A stretch of DNA of 64,000 nt from NCBI RefSeq assembly GCF_018885265.1, contig NZ_CP076538.1, positions 7,476,001 through 7,540,000 of the forward strand, read 5' to 3'. Below are positions 1 through 8,146 of this stretch, one piece after another. This stretch comes from Amycolatopsis aidingensis. Its GTDB lineage: Bacteria; Actinomycetota; Actinomycetes; Mycobacteriales; Pseudonocardiaceae. The position numbers and the translations under genes were made by a program. The notes under the pieces were generated by a model, which was not told the origin of the DNA, did not search any database, and worked only from the letters and a program-made list of their open reading frames with translations. How positions within the stretch are numbered: the first letter of the stretch is position 1; each line of letters begins with the position of its first letter.

Positions 1-239
1 TTCCCGTGGAGGGTGGGTACGACCCGCGGCACGCGGAAGCCACGATTCGCGAGGTGTTCCAGGAGATCGAGTTCCCATTCCAGGGAGTCCGCGGGCCGCC
101 TGCTCCGGCGAGCGACCCGGCGCTTCCCACCAAGACGGATCTCCAGTACCTCGTTGCGGGCGCCGCCGAGCATCCCGGTGACCATGACCTCACCCCAGGC
201 GCCCAGCCTCCTCGCACAGTACGCAGTCGCGTCAGTCAT
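1..239 (-). CDS. Aminoglycoside phosphotransferase/choline-kinase-like kinase, N-terminal fragment cut by window edge
   Basis: Reading the minus strand from an ATG at 239 gives 79 uninterrupted codons to the window edge, so the stop lies outside. The fragment has the look of an APH-family N-lobe: a GGARNEV glycine-rich turn (about residues 25-31), a strand with VARRSRR, a helix EWELDLLEHL and then RVPRVVPT, which matches the family's E-xxx-L-xx-L and VP-P-VL pattern. The usual N-lobe lysine/arginine is at about R44. The ATG overlaps the end of the upstream MmcQ-like gene by 8 nt, so the two are probably translated together. Such kinases phosphorylate small hydroxyl or amine substrates; the substrate cannot be told from this piece. 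Confidence 0.7.
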   Translation of the reverse strand, partial: MTDATAYCARRLGAWGEVMVTGMLGGARNEVLEIRLGGKRRVARRSRRPADSLEWELDLLEHLANRGFRVPRVVPTLHG

Positions 240-591
240 GTCGTAGACCGAGCGCGGCGTCGAGTTCCTTGCGCAACCTGGCCGGTGCCTTGAGCCGCCA
301 GGACTCCTCGATCAGCTCGGCCAGCTGGCCGGGATCCACCCGTTCGAGATCGACGATGATCGAACCGTAGCCGTCGTAGTGCGGGGTGGTGTAGAAGGCG
401 GGGTCGCCGGAGTCGAGCAGCGCGGCCTTCTCGTCCAGGCCGCACATCAGCACCAGCCCGCCCTCGGCCTCGGTACGCAGCCGGGCGAAACCCTTGCCCC
501 GCACCTTCAACGCTGGCGTGCGGTACCAGGTCGACTCCTCGACCTCGGGCAACCGCTCGGCGATGGCGATCGCGTCTTTCCATGTCGGCAT
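232..591 (-). CDS. MmcQ/YjbR family protein (119 aa)
   Basis: A small protein with the MmcQ/YjbR signature: an early acidic helix ending in LPEVEESTWYRTPALKVRGKG, then RLRTEAEGGLVL and a YGSIIVDL strand near the end. Length is usual for the family, whose members fold like a DNA-binding 'double wing' but have no settled biochemical role. ATG 591 is preferred over ATG 600 because GGAGG sits 9 nt before 591 but directly against 600. The downstream kinase gene starts inside the last codons, so the pair looks like one transcript. Confidence 0.8.
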   Translation of the reverse strand: MPTWKDAIAIAERLPEVEESTWYRTPALKVRGKGFARLRTEAEGGLVLMCGLDEKAALLDSGDPAFYTTPHYDGYGSIIVDLERVDPGQLAELIEESWRLKAPARLRKELDAALGLRHD

Positions 592-640
592 GGCACCCAT
601 CCTCCCTGCCTGCCGGAGCAAGTCTTGGCGAAACGGGAGC

Positions 641-1147
641 TCAGCCGGCCAGCAGGTCCAGCCGGAAGCACACCCGGTCCTGGCCCGGCCCGTCGTAGTC
701 CGCCCGCACCGGGACGCCGTCCACCTCCCGGTCACCCGGCTCCAGCTGAAAACCCATCCCGCGGTGGAACGCGATCGACCCCTGGTTCCCCGGCGAGGTC
801 ACCGCGCGCACCAGCTGCCGCCCCGCCACGGTCGCCGCGGCGAAGAAGGTCTCGTACAACCTGCGGCCAAGGCCCGCTCGCCGCCGCCCCGGGTCGATCC
901 CGACGAAGTGGATGTACGCCGCCGCCGGGTCGTCGGCCGAGTAGAAGCCGACCAGGAAACCGGCAAGGTGGCCATCGTCCTCCGCGATCAGGCTGGTCGA
1001 GGCAAAATGTTGCAGGAACAGCCGGGGCAGCAGCAACGCCAGCTCACTCGCCTGCGCGGGCGAGCGGGAGTCGCCCCACCACTGCTGCACGGCCCGGACG
1101 AGCGCCGGATGATCGGCCTCCTCGGCGGCACGGAGGGTGATCGTCAT
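641..1147 (-). CDS. GNAT family N-acetyltransferase (168 aa)
   Basis: Standard GNAT fold is visible: an N-terminal beta-helix start (TITLRAAEEADHPALVRA), a central FLVGF strand, IHFVGIDPGRRRAGLGRRLYE as motif A with the acetyl-CoA-binding R-R-A-G-L-G loop, and the C-terminal NQGSIAFHRGMGF motif B. The start ATG overlaps the TGA of the LysR gene (ATGA), so it is translationally coupled to the regulator. Acceptor substrate is unknown. It could detoxify or modify a metabolite whose level the LysR protein senses, but that is only inferred from the overlap. Confidence 0.85.
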   Translation of the reverse strand: MTITLRAAEEADHPALVRAVQQWWGDSRSPAQASELALLLPRLFLQHFASTSLIAEDDGHLAGFLVGFYSADDPAAAYIHFVGIDPGRRRAGLGRRLYETFFAAATVAGRQLVRAVTSPGNQGSIAFHRGMGFQLEPGDREVDGVPVRADYDGPGQDRVCFRLDLLAG

Positions 1148-2043
1148 GTGTTCGACGGTACTGCCCCGGCCAGTGCGGCGACACCGGCGCGCACCGCGGG
1201 GTTCTCCCGGTCGGTTCGCCACACCGCGTGAATCTCCCTGCGCAGCGCCGGTTCCGGCGGGACGAGGCGCACCCCGGCCGGGACCGACTGCAACGCGAAC
1301 GGGGCGATCAGTGCCACCGCGAGCCCGGCCTCGACCAGCGCCGCCTGGGTGGGGAACTCGGTCACGGTGTAGCGGACCTCCGGCTCGACGCCCTGGTTGC
1401 GCACCGCCTGCACCAGCGCATCGCCCGCCGCGCTGCCCGGCCCGCAGCTGGTCCAGGCCGCGCCCGCCAGCTCGGCCAGGTCCAGGGTGTCCCGGTCGGC
1501 GAGCGGATGGTCCGCAGGCAGCGCCACCATCACCCGCTCGTCGAACAGCAGTCGTTTGCTCACCCCTTCCGGGATCGCGGTCGGCCGGTGCGCCCAGTTC
1601 TCGGCGACCACCAGGTCCAGCTCGCCGGCCAGCAGCAGCGGCATGGTGTCCACCACCTCGCCGTCCCGCAGGGTGGGCCACAGCCGCGGGTACCGCTCCC
1701 GCAGCGTGGTCAGCGCCGGGGCCAGCAGCCTGCGGACCGTGCTCGGCATCGCGCCGATCCGCAGCGGCCCGAGGATCTCCTCGGTCAGGTCGGCGAGATC
1801 CACCTCGGCCGCCCCGCACTGGGTGAGGATCCGGGACGCGTGCTCGGCCAGCACCCGCCCGGCGTGGGTCAGCCGCACGCCGCGCCCCCGTGGTTCGAGC
1901 AGCCGGTGCCCGGTCTCCCGTTCCAGTTTGGCCAGTTTCTGGGACACCCCGGAGGGGGTCAGGTGCAGTTGCTCGGCCGCGGCGGCGATCGACCCGTGCC
2001 GGTCGACCATGGCCAGCGCCTGCAACCGGTCCAGACTCAACAC
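1144..2043 (-). CDS. LysR family transcriptional regulator (ArgP/IciA-like, 299 aa)
   Basis: The N-terminal winged helix-turn-helix is clear (LDRLQALAMVDRHGSIAAAA, then LHLTPSGVSQKLAKLERE), followed by a periplasmic-binding-like effector domain with RIGAMPSTVRRLLAP and LDLVVAENW. Length is typical for LysR proteins. GTG 2043 gives the usual short N-terminus before the HTH; an upstream in-frame extension into the AT-rich promoter is not needed. It is divergent from the EamA-type exporter at 2117, the standard arrangement for a LysR regulator and its target, and overlaps the GNAT gene behind it by 4 nt. Confidence 0.88.
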   Translation of the reverse strand: MLSLDRLQALAMVDRHGSIAAAAEQLHLTPSGVSQKLAKLERETGHRLLEPRGRGVRLTHAGRVLAEHASRILTQCGAAEVDLADLTEEILGPLRIGAMPSTVRRLLAPALTTLRERYPRLWPTLRDGEVVDTMPLLLAGELDLVVAENWAHRPTAIPEGVSKRLLFDERVMVALPADHPLADRDTLDLAELAGAAWTSCGPGSAAGDALVQAVRNQGVEPEVRYTVTEFPTQAALVEAGLAVALIAPFALQSVPAGVRLVPPEPALRREIHAVWRTDRENPAVRAGVAALAGAVPSNT

Positions 2044-2116
2044 GGTACAAATACTACCGAATAAAGCGTACAAACATTCACTTGTCGTTATTAGTTGTAC
2101 CCAGCACGCTCGAAGT
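2044..2116. promoter_or_regulatory. Divergent AT-rich promoter/operator region, LysR and exporter genes
   Basis: This 73-bp stretch is far richer in A/T than its surroundings. It holds GTACAA at 2045-2050 and 2068-2073 and the inverse TTGTAC at 2095-2100, giving an inverted repeat around 2068-2100 that could be the LysR site. LysR sites normally contain T-N11-A dyads, so this is plausible but the exact footprint is inferred. Confidence 0.5.
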
Positions 2117-3064
2117 GTGGCCGCTCGAACCGACCCCCGCCTGCTGTTGCTCGCCGGGGCCGCCTGCATCTCGGTGTCGGCGATGTTCGTCAAGCTGTCC
2201 GGCACCAGCCCCGGGACCGCGGCGTTCTGGCGGTGCCTGCTGGCCCTGCCCGTCCTGCTGCCGCTGGCCCTGCGGGAGCCAAGGGCGGACCGCGATCCCG
2301 GCCGCACCCGCCGCCGGCTGGCCGCGGGCGTGTTTCTCGGGATAGACCTGGTGTTCTGGGGCCAGTGCGTGGCCGACGTCGGCGCCTCGATCGCGACCGT
2401 GCTGGTGAACGTGCAGGTGGTGATCCTTCCCGGGCTGGCATGGCTGCTGTCCAGGGAACGGCCAGCCGCCCGGTTCCTGGTGACCGCCCCGCTGATGCTG
2501 CTCGCGGTGGCGCTGGCCAGCGGCGCGATCGGGCGGGCCGAACCGGGCAGCGACCCGGTACGCGGGGCGCTGATGGGCCTCGCGGCCGGTGCGGCGTACG
2601 CGGCCTTCCTGTTCCTGTTGCGCCAGGGTGCGGCACCGGGTCAGCTGGTGGCGCCGGTCCGCACGGCCACGATCAGCGCAACCGTCACCTCGCTGCTGCT
2701 GGGTCTGGCCTGGGGTGGGGTGGACCTGGCGCCCGGCTGGCCCGCGTTCGGCTGGCTCGCCGCGCTCGCGCTCACCGGCCAGGTGGGTGGCTGGGTGCTG
2801 GTCGGCACGGCGCTGCCGCGGCTGCGGGCCGGCATCGGCGCCACGCTGTTGCTGCTGCAGCCGGTGCTGGCGGTGCTGCTGGGGTTGCTGCTGCTGGACG
2901 AGCGGCCGACCGGATGGCAGCTCGCGGGCTGCGCGGCCGTGATCGCACTGGTCTGGTTCACCAGCAGCCCGGCCAGGTGGCGGGGCGGGGATCGGCCAGG
3001 TGGCCGATCCGGCGGGCACGGGCCGACCCCTTCGACCGAGGTTTCGCAGCTCAGAGCGCCATAG
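2117..3064 (+). CDS. EamA/DMT family transporter (315 aa, about 10 membrane helices)
   Basis: Ten hydrophobic segments arranged as two EamA repeats are visible, beginning LLLLAGAACISVSAMFVKL and ending LAGCAAVIALVWF, with a second-half motif LLLLQPVLAVLLGLLLLDERPTGWQ that is typical of drug/metabolite exporters. Members export amino acids, purines or other metabolites. GTG 2117 (VAARTDPR) was chosen because it starts just before the first helix; reading frame stays open further upstream but would run through the LysR promoter. The divergent LysR regulator probably controls it. Substrate not assignable. Confidence 0.82.
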   Translation: MAARTDPRLLLLAGAACISVSAMFVKLSGTSPGTAAFWRCLLALPVLLPLALREPRADRDPGRTRRRLAAGVFLGIDLVFWGQCVADVGASIATVLVNVQVVILPGLAWLLSRERPAARFLVTAPLMLLAVALASGAIGRAEPGSDPVRGALMGLAAGAAYAAFLFLLRQGAAPGQLVAPVRTATISATVTSLLLGLAWGGVDLAPGWPAFGWLAALALTGQVGGWVLVGTALPRLRAGIGATLLLLQPVLAVLLGLLLLDERPTGWQLAGCAAVIALVWFTSSPARWRGGDRPGGRSGGHGPTPSTEVSQLRAP

Positions 3065-3073
3065 CGTCGAAGC

Positions 3074-3784
3074 ATGACCTCGGCACAGACCTCCGCGCTG
3101 GAATACGGCCTGCTCGGCTTCGTGGTGATCTGGGCGGTGCTGCTCATCCCGCAGGTGCTCGGCCAGCAGGCCCGGTTCGGCCGGGTGCTGCCCGGCAGGC
3201 TGGCCAGGACCGCGCTGGTCACGCTCTATGCCTGCCTGACCGTTGCGCTGGTGCTGCTCCCGTTGCCCACCCGCGCGGGCGGGCAGTCCGGCCAGCACAT
3301 TCAGCTGGTCCCGTTCCAGTGGATGGCCGATGTCGCCCGGGAGAGCGCCGGCAATCCGCTGGCCACGACGGCCTTCCAGCAGCTGTCCATGAACGTGCTG
3401 CTGTTCGTACCGCTCGGGATCCTCGCCCGCGTGCTCTGGCGGCGCGGGTTCACCGGCGCCACGCTGCTTGGCCTGGCCGGGTCGGCCGCCATCGAGATCT
3501 GCCAGCTGACCGCGAACTTCGGTACGGCGCCCTACCAGTACCGCATCTTCGATGTGGACGACCTGATGGCGAACACGGCGGGCGCGGCGCTCGGCTGGAT
3601 CCTGGCGGCGCTGTTCCTGCTGCTGCGAGCGCAGGCGCGGCAGGCGGACGCGCTCAGCGGCGCGACCACTCAGCCGGTACGGGTACCGGCTCGCCCAGCT
3701 CAGCCAACCGTTCCCGCCTGCGTAGCGCGGCCCGCCGGGCACTACGCCGGTCCTCCAGCACAACCGTGGCCGCGGCAGCGGTGA
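3074..3784 (+). CDS. VanZ-like membrane protein (236 aa)
   Basis: The VanZ-like domain is recognised by NVLLFVPLGILARVLWRR, the helix with IEICQLTANFG and the closing RIFDVDDLMANTAGAALGW motif. About five membrane helices fill residues 8-195. The last 45 residues are Pro/Ala-rich and probably disordered; this tail overlaps an antisense small ORF. VanZ-like proteins are widespread and the name does not imply glycopeptide resistance here, since no van ligases are nearby. Gene starts 9 bp after the exporter stop and may be co-transcribed. Confidence 0.82.
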   Translation: MTSAQTSALEYGLLGFVVIWAVLLIPQVLGQQARFGRVLPGRLARTALVTLYACLTVALVLLPLPTRAGGQSGQHIQLVPFQWMADVARESAGNPLATTAFQQLSMNVLLFVPLGILARVLWRRGFTGATLLGLAGSAAIEICQLTANFGTAPYQYRIFDVDDLMANTAGAALGWILAALFLLLRAQARQADALSGATTQPVRVPARPAQPTVPACVARPAGHYAGPPAQPWPRQR

Positions 3785-3824
3785 GCAGCAGGAGTACGAG
3801 ACCGATGACGATCGCCACGTCCAC
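3654..3824 (-). CDS. Putative 56-aa single-pass membrane protein, antisense to VanZ-like 3' end
   Basis: A GTG at 3824 (second GTG at 3818) follows AAGGGGGA at good spacing. The product begins with about 19 hydrophobic residues (VAIVIGLVLLLLTAAAATV), then a strongly basic stretch with RRSARRAALRRRERLAEL and a short PVPVPAEWSRR tail. That layout is typical of the small membrane proteins of actinomycetes. It overlaps the low-complexity tail of the VanZ-like gene by 131 bp on the opposite strand, so one of the two 3' ends could be wrong. No family recognised. Confidence 0.45.
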   Translation of the reverse strand: MDVAIVIGLVLLLLTAAAATVVLEDRRSARRAALRRRERLAELGEPVPVPAEWSRR

Positions 3825-3901
3825 GTCATCCCCCTTGATGCCGTCCTGTGTGCCGGATCACACAGGATACGCACTTCGGCCCGGGCTTGGCCACCCCGGG
3901 C

Positions 3902-4543
3902 TCAGCTCGGGACGGCGGTGAACCAGGTCCGGTCGGCCGAGGCCCATCCCGCGAAGGCGAGACCGGCCCCGGCGAGCGCGCCGAGCAGGGCGTCCTCGCT
4001 CAGCCGCAGGCAGGTGAACGGCTGCTCCCAGCTTCGCCCTTCCACCTCGTAGTACACGGTGGCGCTGAGCAGGTCGCCCGTGCGCGTGATCCCGCGCAGC
4101 CGGATGCGCACCGGGCCGAGCCTGCCGTCCCCTCCGGCGCCGACCAGGTCGAACCACTCGGGCGGATGCCACTGGGCCACCAGCTTCCCGCCGGGAGCTA
4201 GGTGTCCGCGGACGGTGTCCAGCAGGGCGGTCCGCACCGGCCGGTCCGGGTTGTTGATCAGATGACTGGCCAGCAGCACGGCCGGGAAGCGGCGGCCGAG
4301 CCGCAGGTCCTCGATCCGCGAGCACACCGTGCGGGCGCCGCGCACCCACCCCAGCATCGCCGCCGAGTCGTCCACGGCGACCACCGGGTGCCCGAGCTCG
4401 ATCAGGCCGTGCGCGATCCGGCCGGTTCCCGCGCCGAGGTCGAGCACCTCGGCACCGGCCTCGATGGCGGCATGCACCGCCTCCGGCTCGCCGGCAGGAG
4501 GCAACAGCGGATAGAGCTCGACCGGGCAGCCGTCGTTGGTCAC
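3902..4543 (-). CDS. Class I SAM-dependent methyltransferase (213 aa)
   Basis: A Rossmann methyltransferase core is present: motif I VLDLGAGTGRIAHGL, motif II acidic residue in VVAVDDSAAML, a FPAVLLASHLINNP segment and LAPGGKLVAQWHP as post-motif III. The rest (WFDLVGAGGD, EQPFTCLRLSED) is a substrate-recognition part not specific to any known acceptor. GTG 4543 (VTNDGCPVELYP) is the likeliest start; GTG 4555 in the same frame is possible, and neither has an ideal ribosome site. Divergent from the uracil-DNA glycosylase gene, only 68 bp apart. Confidence 0.8.
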   Translation of the reverse strand: MTNDGCPVELYPLLPPAGEPEAVHAAIEAGAEVLDLGAGTGRIAHGLIELGHPVVAVDDSAAMLGWVRGARTVCSRIEDLRLGRRFPAVLLASHLINNPDRPVRTALLDTVRGHLAPGGKLVAQWHPPEWFDLVGAGGDGRLGPVRIRLRGITRTGDLLSATVYYEVEGRSWEQPFTCLRLSEDALLGALAGAGLAFAGWASADRTWFTAVPS

Positions 4544-4611
4544 CGCACCGCGCACACCCCCGAGTGTGCCGCCTCCGGCAGCGGCGTCGCGGGGACCGGC
4601 ACACTGACCGG

Positions 4612-5154
4612 ATGGCCGAGCGACCGACCAAGGCGGAACTCGCGGCGGCACCCGGCCGCACGATCCCGGACGTGATCGGACCCGGGCTGCGTGTGTTGTT
4701 CTGCGGGATCAATCCGGGCCTGTATTCCGGCGCCACCGGCCTGCATTTCGCCCGGCCCGGCAACCGGTTCTGGCCCGCGCTGCACCGCAGCGGTTTCACT
4801 CCGCGCCTGCTCGACCCCGCCGAGCAATGGGAACTGCTCGATTACGGACTCGGCATCACCAATCTGGTCGGCCGGGCCACCGCCCGTGCGGACGAGCTGA
4901 CCGAAACGGAGCTGCGCGCGGGCGGTGAGGCGCTGGTGGGCAAGGTCACGCGGTATCAGCCGAGCTGGCTGGCCGTGGTCGGGGTCACCGCGTACCGCAC
5001 GGCCTTCGGCAGGCCGCGGGCACGGATCGGCAGGCAGGAAGAGCAGGTCGGCGGTGCCGGGCTGTGGATCCTGCCGAACCCGAGCGGACTGAACGCGCAT
5101 TACACCGCTATCACCCTTGCGGAGGAGTTCCGCGCGCTTCGTACCGCGCTTTAA
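4612..5154 (+). CDS. mug: G/U mismatch-specific DNA glycosylase, Mug/TDG family (180 aa)
   Basis: Hydrolyses uracil or thymine from G:U/G:T mismatches to start base excision repair. The catalytic GINPG motif is at residues 32-36 (Asn activates the water), followed by ARPGNRFWPALHRSG, which is diagnostic of Mug, and NPSGLNAHY near the C-terminus, the DNA-intercalation loop. Length equals that of E. coli Mug (168 aa) within a few residues. ATG 4612 is chosen because upstream codons in frame are Arg-rich, non-homologous and run into the methyltransferase promoter. No neighbouring repair genes. Confidence 0.88.
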   Translation: MAERPTKAELAAAPGRTIPDVIGPGLRVLFCGINPGLYSGATGLHFARPGNRFWPALHRSGFTPRLLDPAEQWELLDYGLGITNLVGRATARADELTETELRAGGEALVGKVTRYQPSWLAVVGVTAYRTAFGRPRARIGRQEEQVGGAGLWILPNPSGLNAHYTAITLAEEFRALRTAL

Positions 5155-5197
5155 CAACGCCACGTGTTAACAAAACGGCCCCAGGCCTGGTCAATAA

Positions 5198-5212
5198 CCC
5201 CCCTGATGGGGG
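5198..5212 (+). terminator. Short C/G hairpin after mug
   Basis: CCCCCC TGAT GGGGG forms a 5-bp stem with a 4-nt loop, followed by AATCTTC. The stem is short and the U-run weak, so it may only attenuate or stop transcripts from mug before the luxR-type gene. Confidence 0.4.
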
Positions 5213-5318
5213 AATCTTCGTCACGAAACCAATGAATGACCGTCAAAAGCGTCACGGGTTAACCCCTCCGGCGTCCCACCTGGGACCACCGGGCCGGTTG
5301 TAGCGAGACGGAGAACAC

Positions 5319-6086
5319 ATGACACAGAGCATCGGCTCGAACAGGGGCCAGCCGCCCAAGCCGGGCGCCCGCGGGCTCGGTGTGGCCGCGATCGATCCGG
5401 TGCCCCTCTACCGGGAGGGCCTGGCCGCCCTCATCCACCGCACCCCCGGCCTGTACTGGCTCGGCCACGCCGGGGCACACCACTCCGCCTTGCAGATGTG
5501 CGAGCAACTGCGTCCGGACACCGTGCTGGTGGACTCCGGGCTGGACCCACAGGGTCACCTGATCCGGCTGCTTGCCACCGGGGAGCCGGGCACGATCGTG
5601 ATCATCCTGGTCCGGGACGCCAACCGCAGCCCGCAGTTCCTCGCCGCCGTGCTGGCCGCGGGCGCGCACGCCGTCGTGCCGAGGGCCACCGAGCCCCGCA
5701 GGCTCACCGAGGCGATCATGCGCGCGCATGCCGACCGCCGCTACGTCGACCCGGCACTGGCCACCCTCACCACCCGGCCGAAGCGGCAGCCCACCGGGCA
5801 GCTACCCGGCCAGCAGGCGGTGCACACCCAGATGCCGCTGTCCCGGCGGGAGTACCAGGTGCTGCAACTGGTGGCCGAGGGGCTGGAGAACTCGGCTATC
5901 GCGAAAGTGCTCTATCTCTCCGTGGAAACCGTGCGCACGCACGTCAAGAGCATCCTGCGCAAACTGTCCGCCCGGGACCGCACCCATGCCGTGACCACCG
6001 CGTTTCGGCACGGGATCCTCGTCGTGCGGCCGGACGACTCGTTGGGAAGTAGCCCCAAAGAGCACTATTCGTCACAATCAGGCTGA
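5319..6086 (+). CDS. NarL/FixJ-type LuxR regulator with an atypical receiver domain (255 aa)
   Basis: Residues about 20-145 look like a receiver domain and 174-235 form a LuxR/GerE HTH (LSRREYQVLQLVAEGLENSAIAKVLYLS then VETVRTHVKSILRKL). In the receiver the expected acceptor Asp is present (D72 in LVDSGL) but the acidic pocket keeps only one Asp (D26, AIDPVP instead of DD), and the invariant Lys is replaced (AVVPRATE, R122). No sensor kinase is adjacent. It therefore probably works without classical phosphorelay. Starts at ATG 5319 after GGAGAACAC. It lies immediately upstream of fadE5 but its targets are unknown. Confidence 0.85.
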   Translation: MTQSIGSNRGQPPKPGARGLGVAAIDPVPLYREGLAALIHRTPGLYWLGHAGAHHSALQMCEQLRPDTVLVDSGLDPQGHLIRLLATGEPGTIVIILVRDANRSPQFLAAVLAAGAHAVVPRATEPRRLTEAIMRAHADRRYVDPALATLTTRPKRQPTGQLPGQQAVHTQMPLSRREYQVLQLVAEGLENSAIAKVLYLSVETVRTHVKSILRKLSARDRTHAVTTAFRHGILVVRPDDSLGSSPKEHYSSQSG

Positions 6087-6102
6087 TCGGCTTGCTGTAG
6101 GT

Positions 6103-6114
6103 TACTAGCAGGTA
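6103..6114. promoter_or_regulatory. Predicted TetR operator 1 before fadE5 (TACTAGCAGGTA)
   Basis: Fits the palindrome TACYNGCNRGTA exactly. It is 74 bp before the fadE5 start, in the intergenic gap after the luxR-type gene. The same motif appears at the tetR/SCP2 and fabG4/fadA2 divergent promoters in this window, so a shared TetR regulator is inferred. Confidence 0.6.
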
Positions 6115-6126
6115 ATACCCTTATGT

Positions 6127-6138
6127 TACCGGCGAGTA
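6127..6138. promoter_or_regulatory. Predicted TetR operator 2 before fadE5 (TACCGGCGAGTA)
   Basis: A second exact TACYNGCNRGTA match 24 bp downstream of operator 1, thus on nearly the same face of the helix (just over two turns). Tandem spacing supports cooperative binding and repression of fadE5. Confidence 0.55.
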
Positions 6139-6187
6139 GGGGGATGTGCCCAGCCGGAATCCCCGAACACCCAAACGGAGCGACGAC

Positions 6188-8032
6188 ATGGGCCACTACA
6201 GGAGCAACGTCCGCGACCTCGAGTTCAACCTGTTCGAGGTACTCGGCGTTCAGCAGCGCCTCGGCAAGGGCGTGCTCGAGGAGTCCGACGAGGAGACCGC
6301 GCGCGGCGTGCTCGCCGAGCTGAACAACCTCGCCGTCGGCCCGTTGGCCGAATCCTTCGCCGACGCCGACCGCAACCCGCCGGTCTACGACCCCAAGACT
6401 TTCTCCGTCACCCTGCCGGAGTCCTTCAAGAAGAGCTACCAGCAGCTCTGGGACGGTGAGTGGTGGCGGCTCGGCCTGCCCAACAACCTCGGCGGATTCG
6501 GCCTTCCGCCCACCGTGCAGTGGGCCGCCTCCGAGCTGATCCTCGGCGCGAACCCGGCGCTGTTCATGTACATGGCGGGGCCGAACTTCGCGATGATCGT
6601 GGACAAGAACGGCACCGAGGAGCAGCGGCGCTGGGCCCAGTTCATGATCGACCGCGCCTGGGGCGCCACCATGGTGCTCACCGAGCCGGACGCAGGCTCG
6701 GACGTCGGTGCCGGGCGCACCAAGGCGGTGCTGCAGGAGGACGGCTCCTGGCACCTGGACGGGGTGAAGCGTTTCATCACCTCCGGCGAGCAGGACCTGA
6801 CCGAGAACATCATGCACCTGGTGCTGGCCCGCCCGGAGGGTCCAGGGATCGAGCCGAAGCCCGGCACCAAGGGGCTGTCCCTGTTCCTGGTGCCGAAGTT
6901 CCGCTTCGACGCGGAGACCGGGGAGCCGGGGGAGCGCAACGGCGCCTACGTGACGAACGTCGAGCACAAGATGGGCATCAAGGTGTCCACCACCTGCGAG
7001 CTGACCTTCGGCCAGCACGGCACCCCCGCCGTCGGCTGGCTGCTTGGCGAGGTGCACGACGGCATCGCGCAGATGTTCCAGGTCATCGAGTACGCCCGGA
7101 TGATGGTCGGCACCAAGGCCATCGCCACTCTGTCCACCGGCTACCTGAACGCGCTGGACTACGCCAAGGAGCGGGTGCAGGGCGCCGACCTGCCGAACAT
7201 GCTGGACAAGACCGCGCCGCGGGTCACCATCACGCACCACCCGGACGTGCGGCGCTCGCTCATGCTGCAGAAGGCCTATGCCGAGGGCCTGCGCGGGGTC
7301 TACCTCTACACCGCGACCTACCAGGACCAGATCTGGACCCAGGAAGGTGACGCCGAGTCCCTCCAGCTGGCCGAGCGGGTGAACGACCTGCTGCTGCCGA
7401 TCGTGAAGGGCGTGGGCTCCGAGCGCGCCACCGAGCAGCTGGTGCAGTCCCTGCAGACCTTCGGCGGTTCCGGCTTCCTGCAGGACTACCCGATCGAGCA
7501 GTACATCCGGGACGCCAAGATCGACTCCCTGTACGAGGGCACCACCGCCATCCAGTCGCTGGACTTCTTCTTCCGCAAGATCGTCCGGGACAAGGGGCAG
7601 GCGCTGGCGCATGTCGCGGGCGAGATCACCGCCTTCATCGAGTCCGAGGCGGGCAACGGCAGGCTGAAGAAGGAACGGGAGCTGCTCAAGCAGGCACTGG
7701 ACGACACCCAGGGCATGCTCGGCGCGATGATCGGCTACCTGACCGCCTCGCAGGAGGACCCGCAGAGCGTGAACAAGGTCGGCCAGCACACGGTCCGGCT
7801 GCTGATGTCCGCGGGCGATCTGCTGGTGGGCTGGCAGCTGCTGCGGCAGGCCGAGATCGCGATGGCCAAGCTGGATGCGGGCGCCTCCGCCAAGGACGTG
7901 CCGTTCTACAACGGCAAGGTGGCCGTCGCCTCGTTCTTCGCCAAGACCGTGCTGCCGGAGCTGACCGCCCGGCGCGCGATCGTCGAGGCCGCCGACAACG
8001 ACCTGATGGAGGTCGACGAGGCGGCCTTCTGA
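6188..8032 (+). CDS. fadE5: Acyl-CoA dehydrogenase, FadE5-type (614 aa)
   Basis: A flavoprotein that oxidises acyl-CoA to trans-2-enoyl-CoA in the first beta-oxidation step. The long form (about 610 aa) with N-terminus [20 protein letters not shown] and C-terminus ending [11 protein letters not shown] is that of mycobacterial FadE5, which accepts a broad chain-length range. Seen: flavin/substrate motif [47 protein letters not shown] and the catalytic-base region [10 protein letters not shown] with Glu at about 450. ATG 6188 follows GGAGCGACGAC. Monocistronic, ending at a strong terminator; two predicted TetR operators precede it. In M. tuberculosis the gene sits next to fadA2-fabG4-htdX, which here lie 38-43 kb away. 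Confidence 0.92.
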   Translation: MGHYRSNVRDLEFNLFEVLGVQQRLGKGVLEESDEETARGVLAELNNLAVGPLAESFADADRNPPVYDPKTFSVTLPESFKKSYQQLWDGEWWRLGLPNNLGGFGLPPTVQWAASELILGANPALFMYMAGPNFAMIVDKNGTEEQRRWAQFMIDRAWGATMVLTEPDAGSDVGAGRTKAVLQEDGSWHLDGVKRFITSGEQDLTENIMHLVLARPEGPGIEPKPGTKGLSLFLVPKFRFDAETGEPGERNGAYVTNVEHKMGIKVSTTCELTFGQHGTPAVGWLLGEVHDGIAQMFQVIEYARMMVGTKAIATLSTGYLNALDYAKERVQGADLPNMLDKTAPRVTITHHPDVRRSLMLQKAYAEGLRGVYLYTATYQDQIWTQEGDAESLQLAERVNDLLLPIVKGVGSERATEQLVQSLQTFGGSGFLQDYPIEQYIRDAKIDSLYEGTTAIQSLDFFFRKIVRDKGQALAHVAGEITAFIESEAGNGRLKKERELLKQALDDTQGMLGAMIGYLTASQEDPQSVNKVGQHTVRLLMSAGDLLVGWQLLRQAEIAMAKLDAGASAKDVPFYNGKVAVASFFAKTVLPELTARRAIVEAADNDLMEVDEAAF

Positions 8033-8089
8033 TCCGGCCGGGGATCCGTCTGCCGGTGCACTGATCCGCCATCCCGCGGCGGCACGCAA

Positions 8090-8127
8090 ACGGGGGCCGG
8101 GAGCGTGACTGCGCTCCCGGCCCCCGT
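8090..8127. terminator. Strong bidirectional terminator between fadE5 and the AHSA1 gene
   Basis: A perfect 16-bp GC-rich stem (ACGGGGGCCGGGAGCG, 8090-8105, with its complement 8112-8127) closes a 6-nt loop TGACTG. It lies between convergent genes; the trailing TTGTCG gives only a weak T-run, as is usual in actinomycetes. Confidence 0.85.
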
Positions 8128-8146
8128 TGTCGTCATCCGGCCGGGT

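Noticed and set aside
2078..3921. Very long overlapping frames on both strands (598 and 608 aa) across the exporter and VanZ-like genes
   Set aside because: Arg/Gly/Pro-rich shadow translations of GC-rich genes; no domains, no ribosome sites.
6065..8089. 674-aa minus-strand frame covering fadE5
   Set aside because: Shadow of the well-supported FadE5 gene; composition rich in His, Leu, Gly and Gln without motifs.
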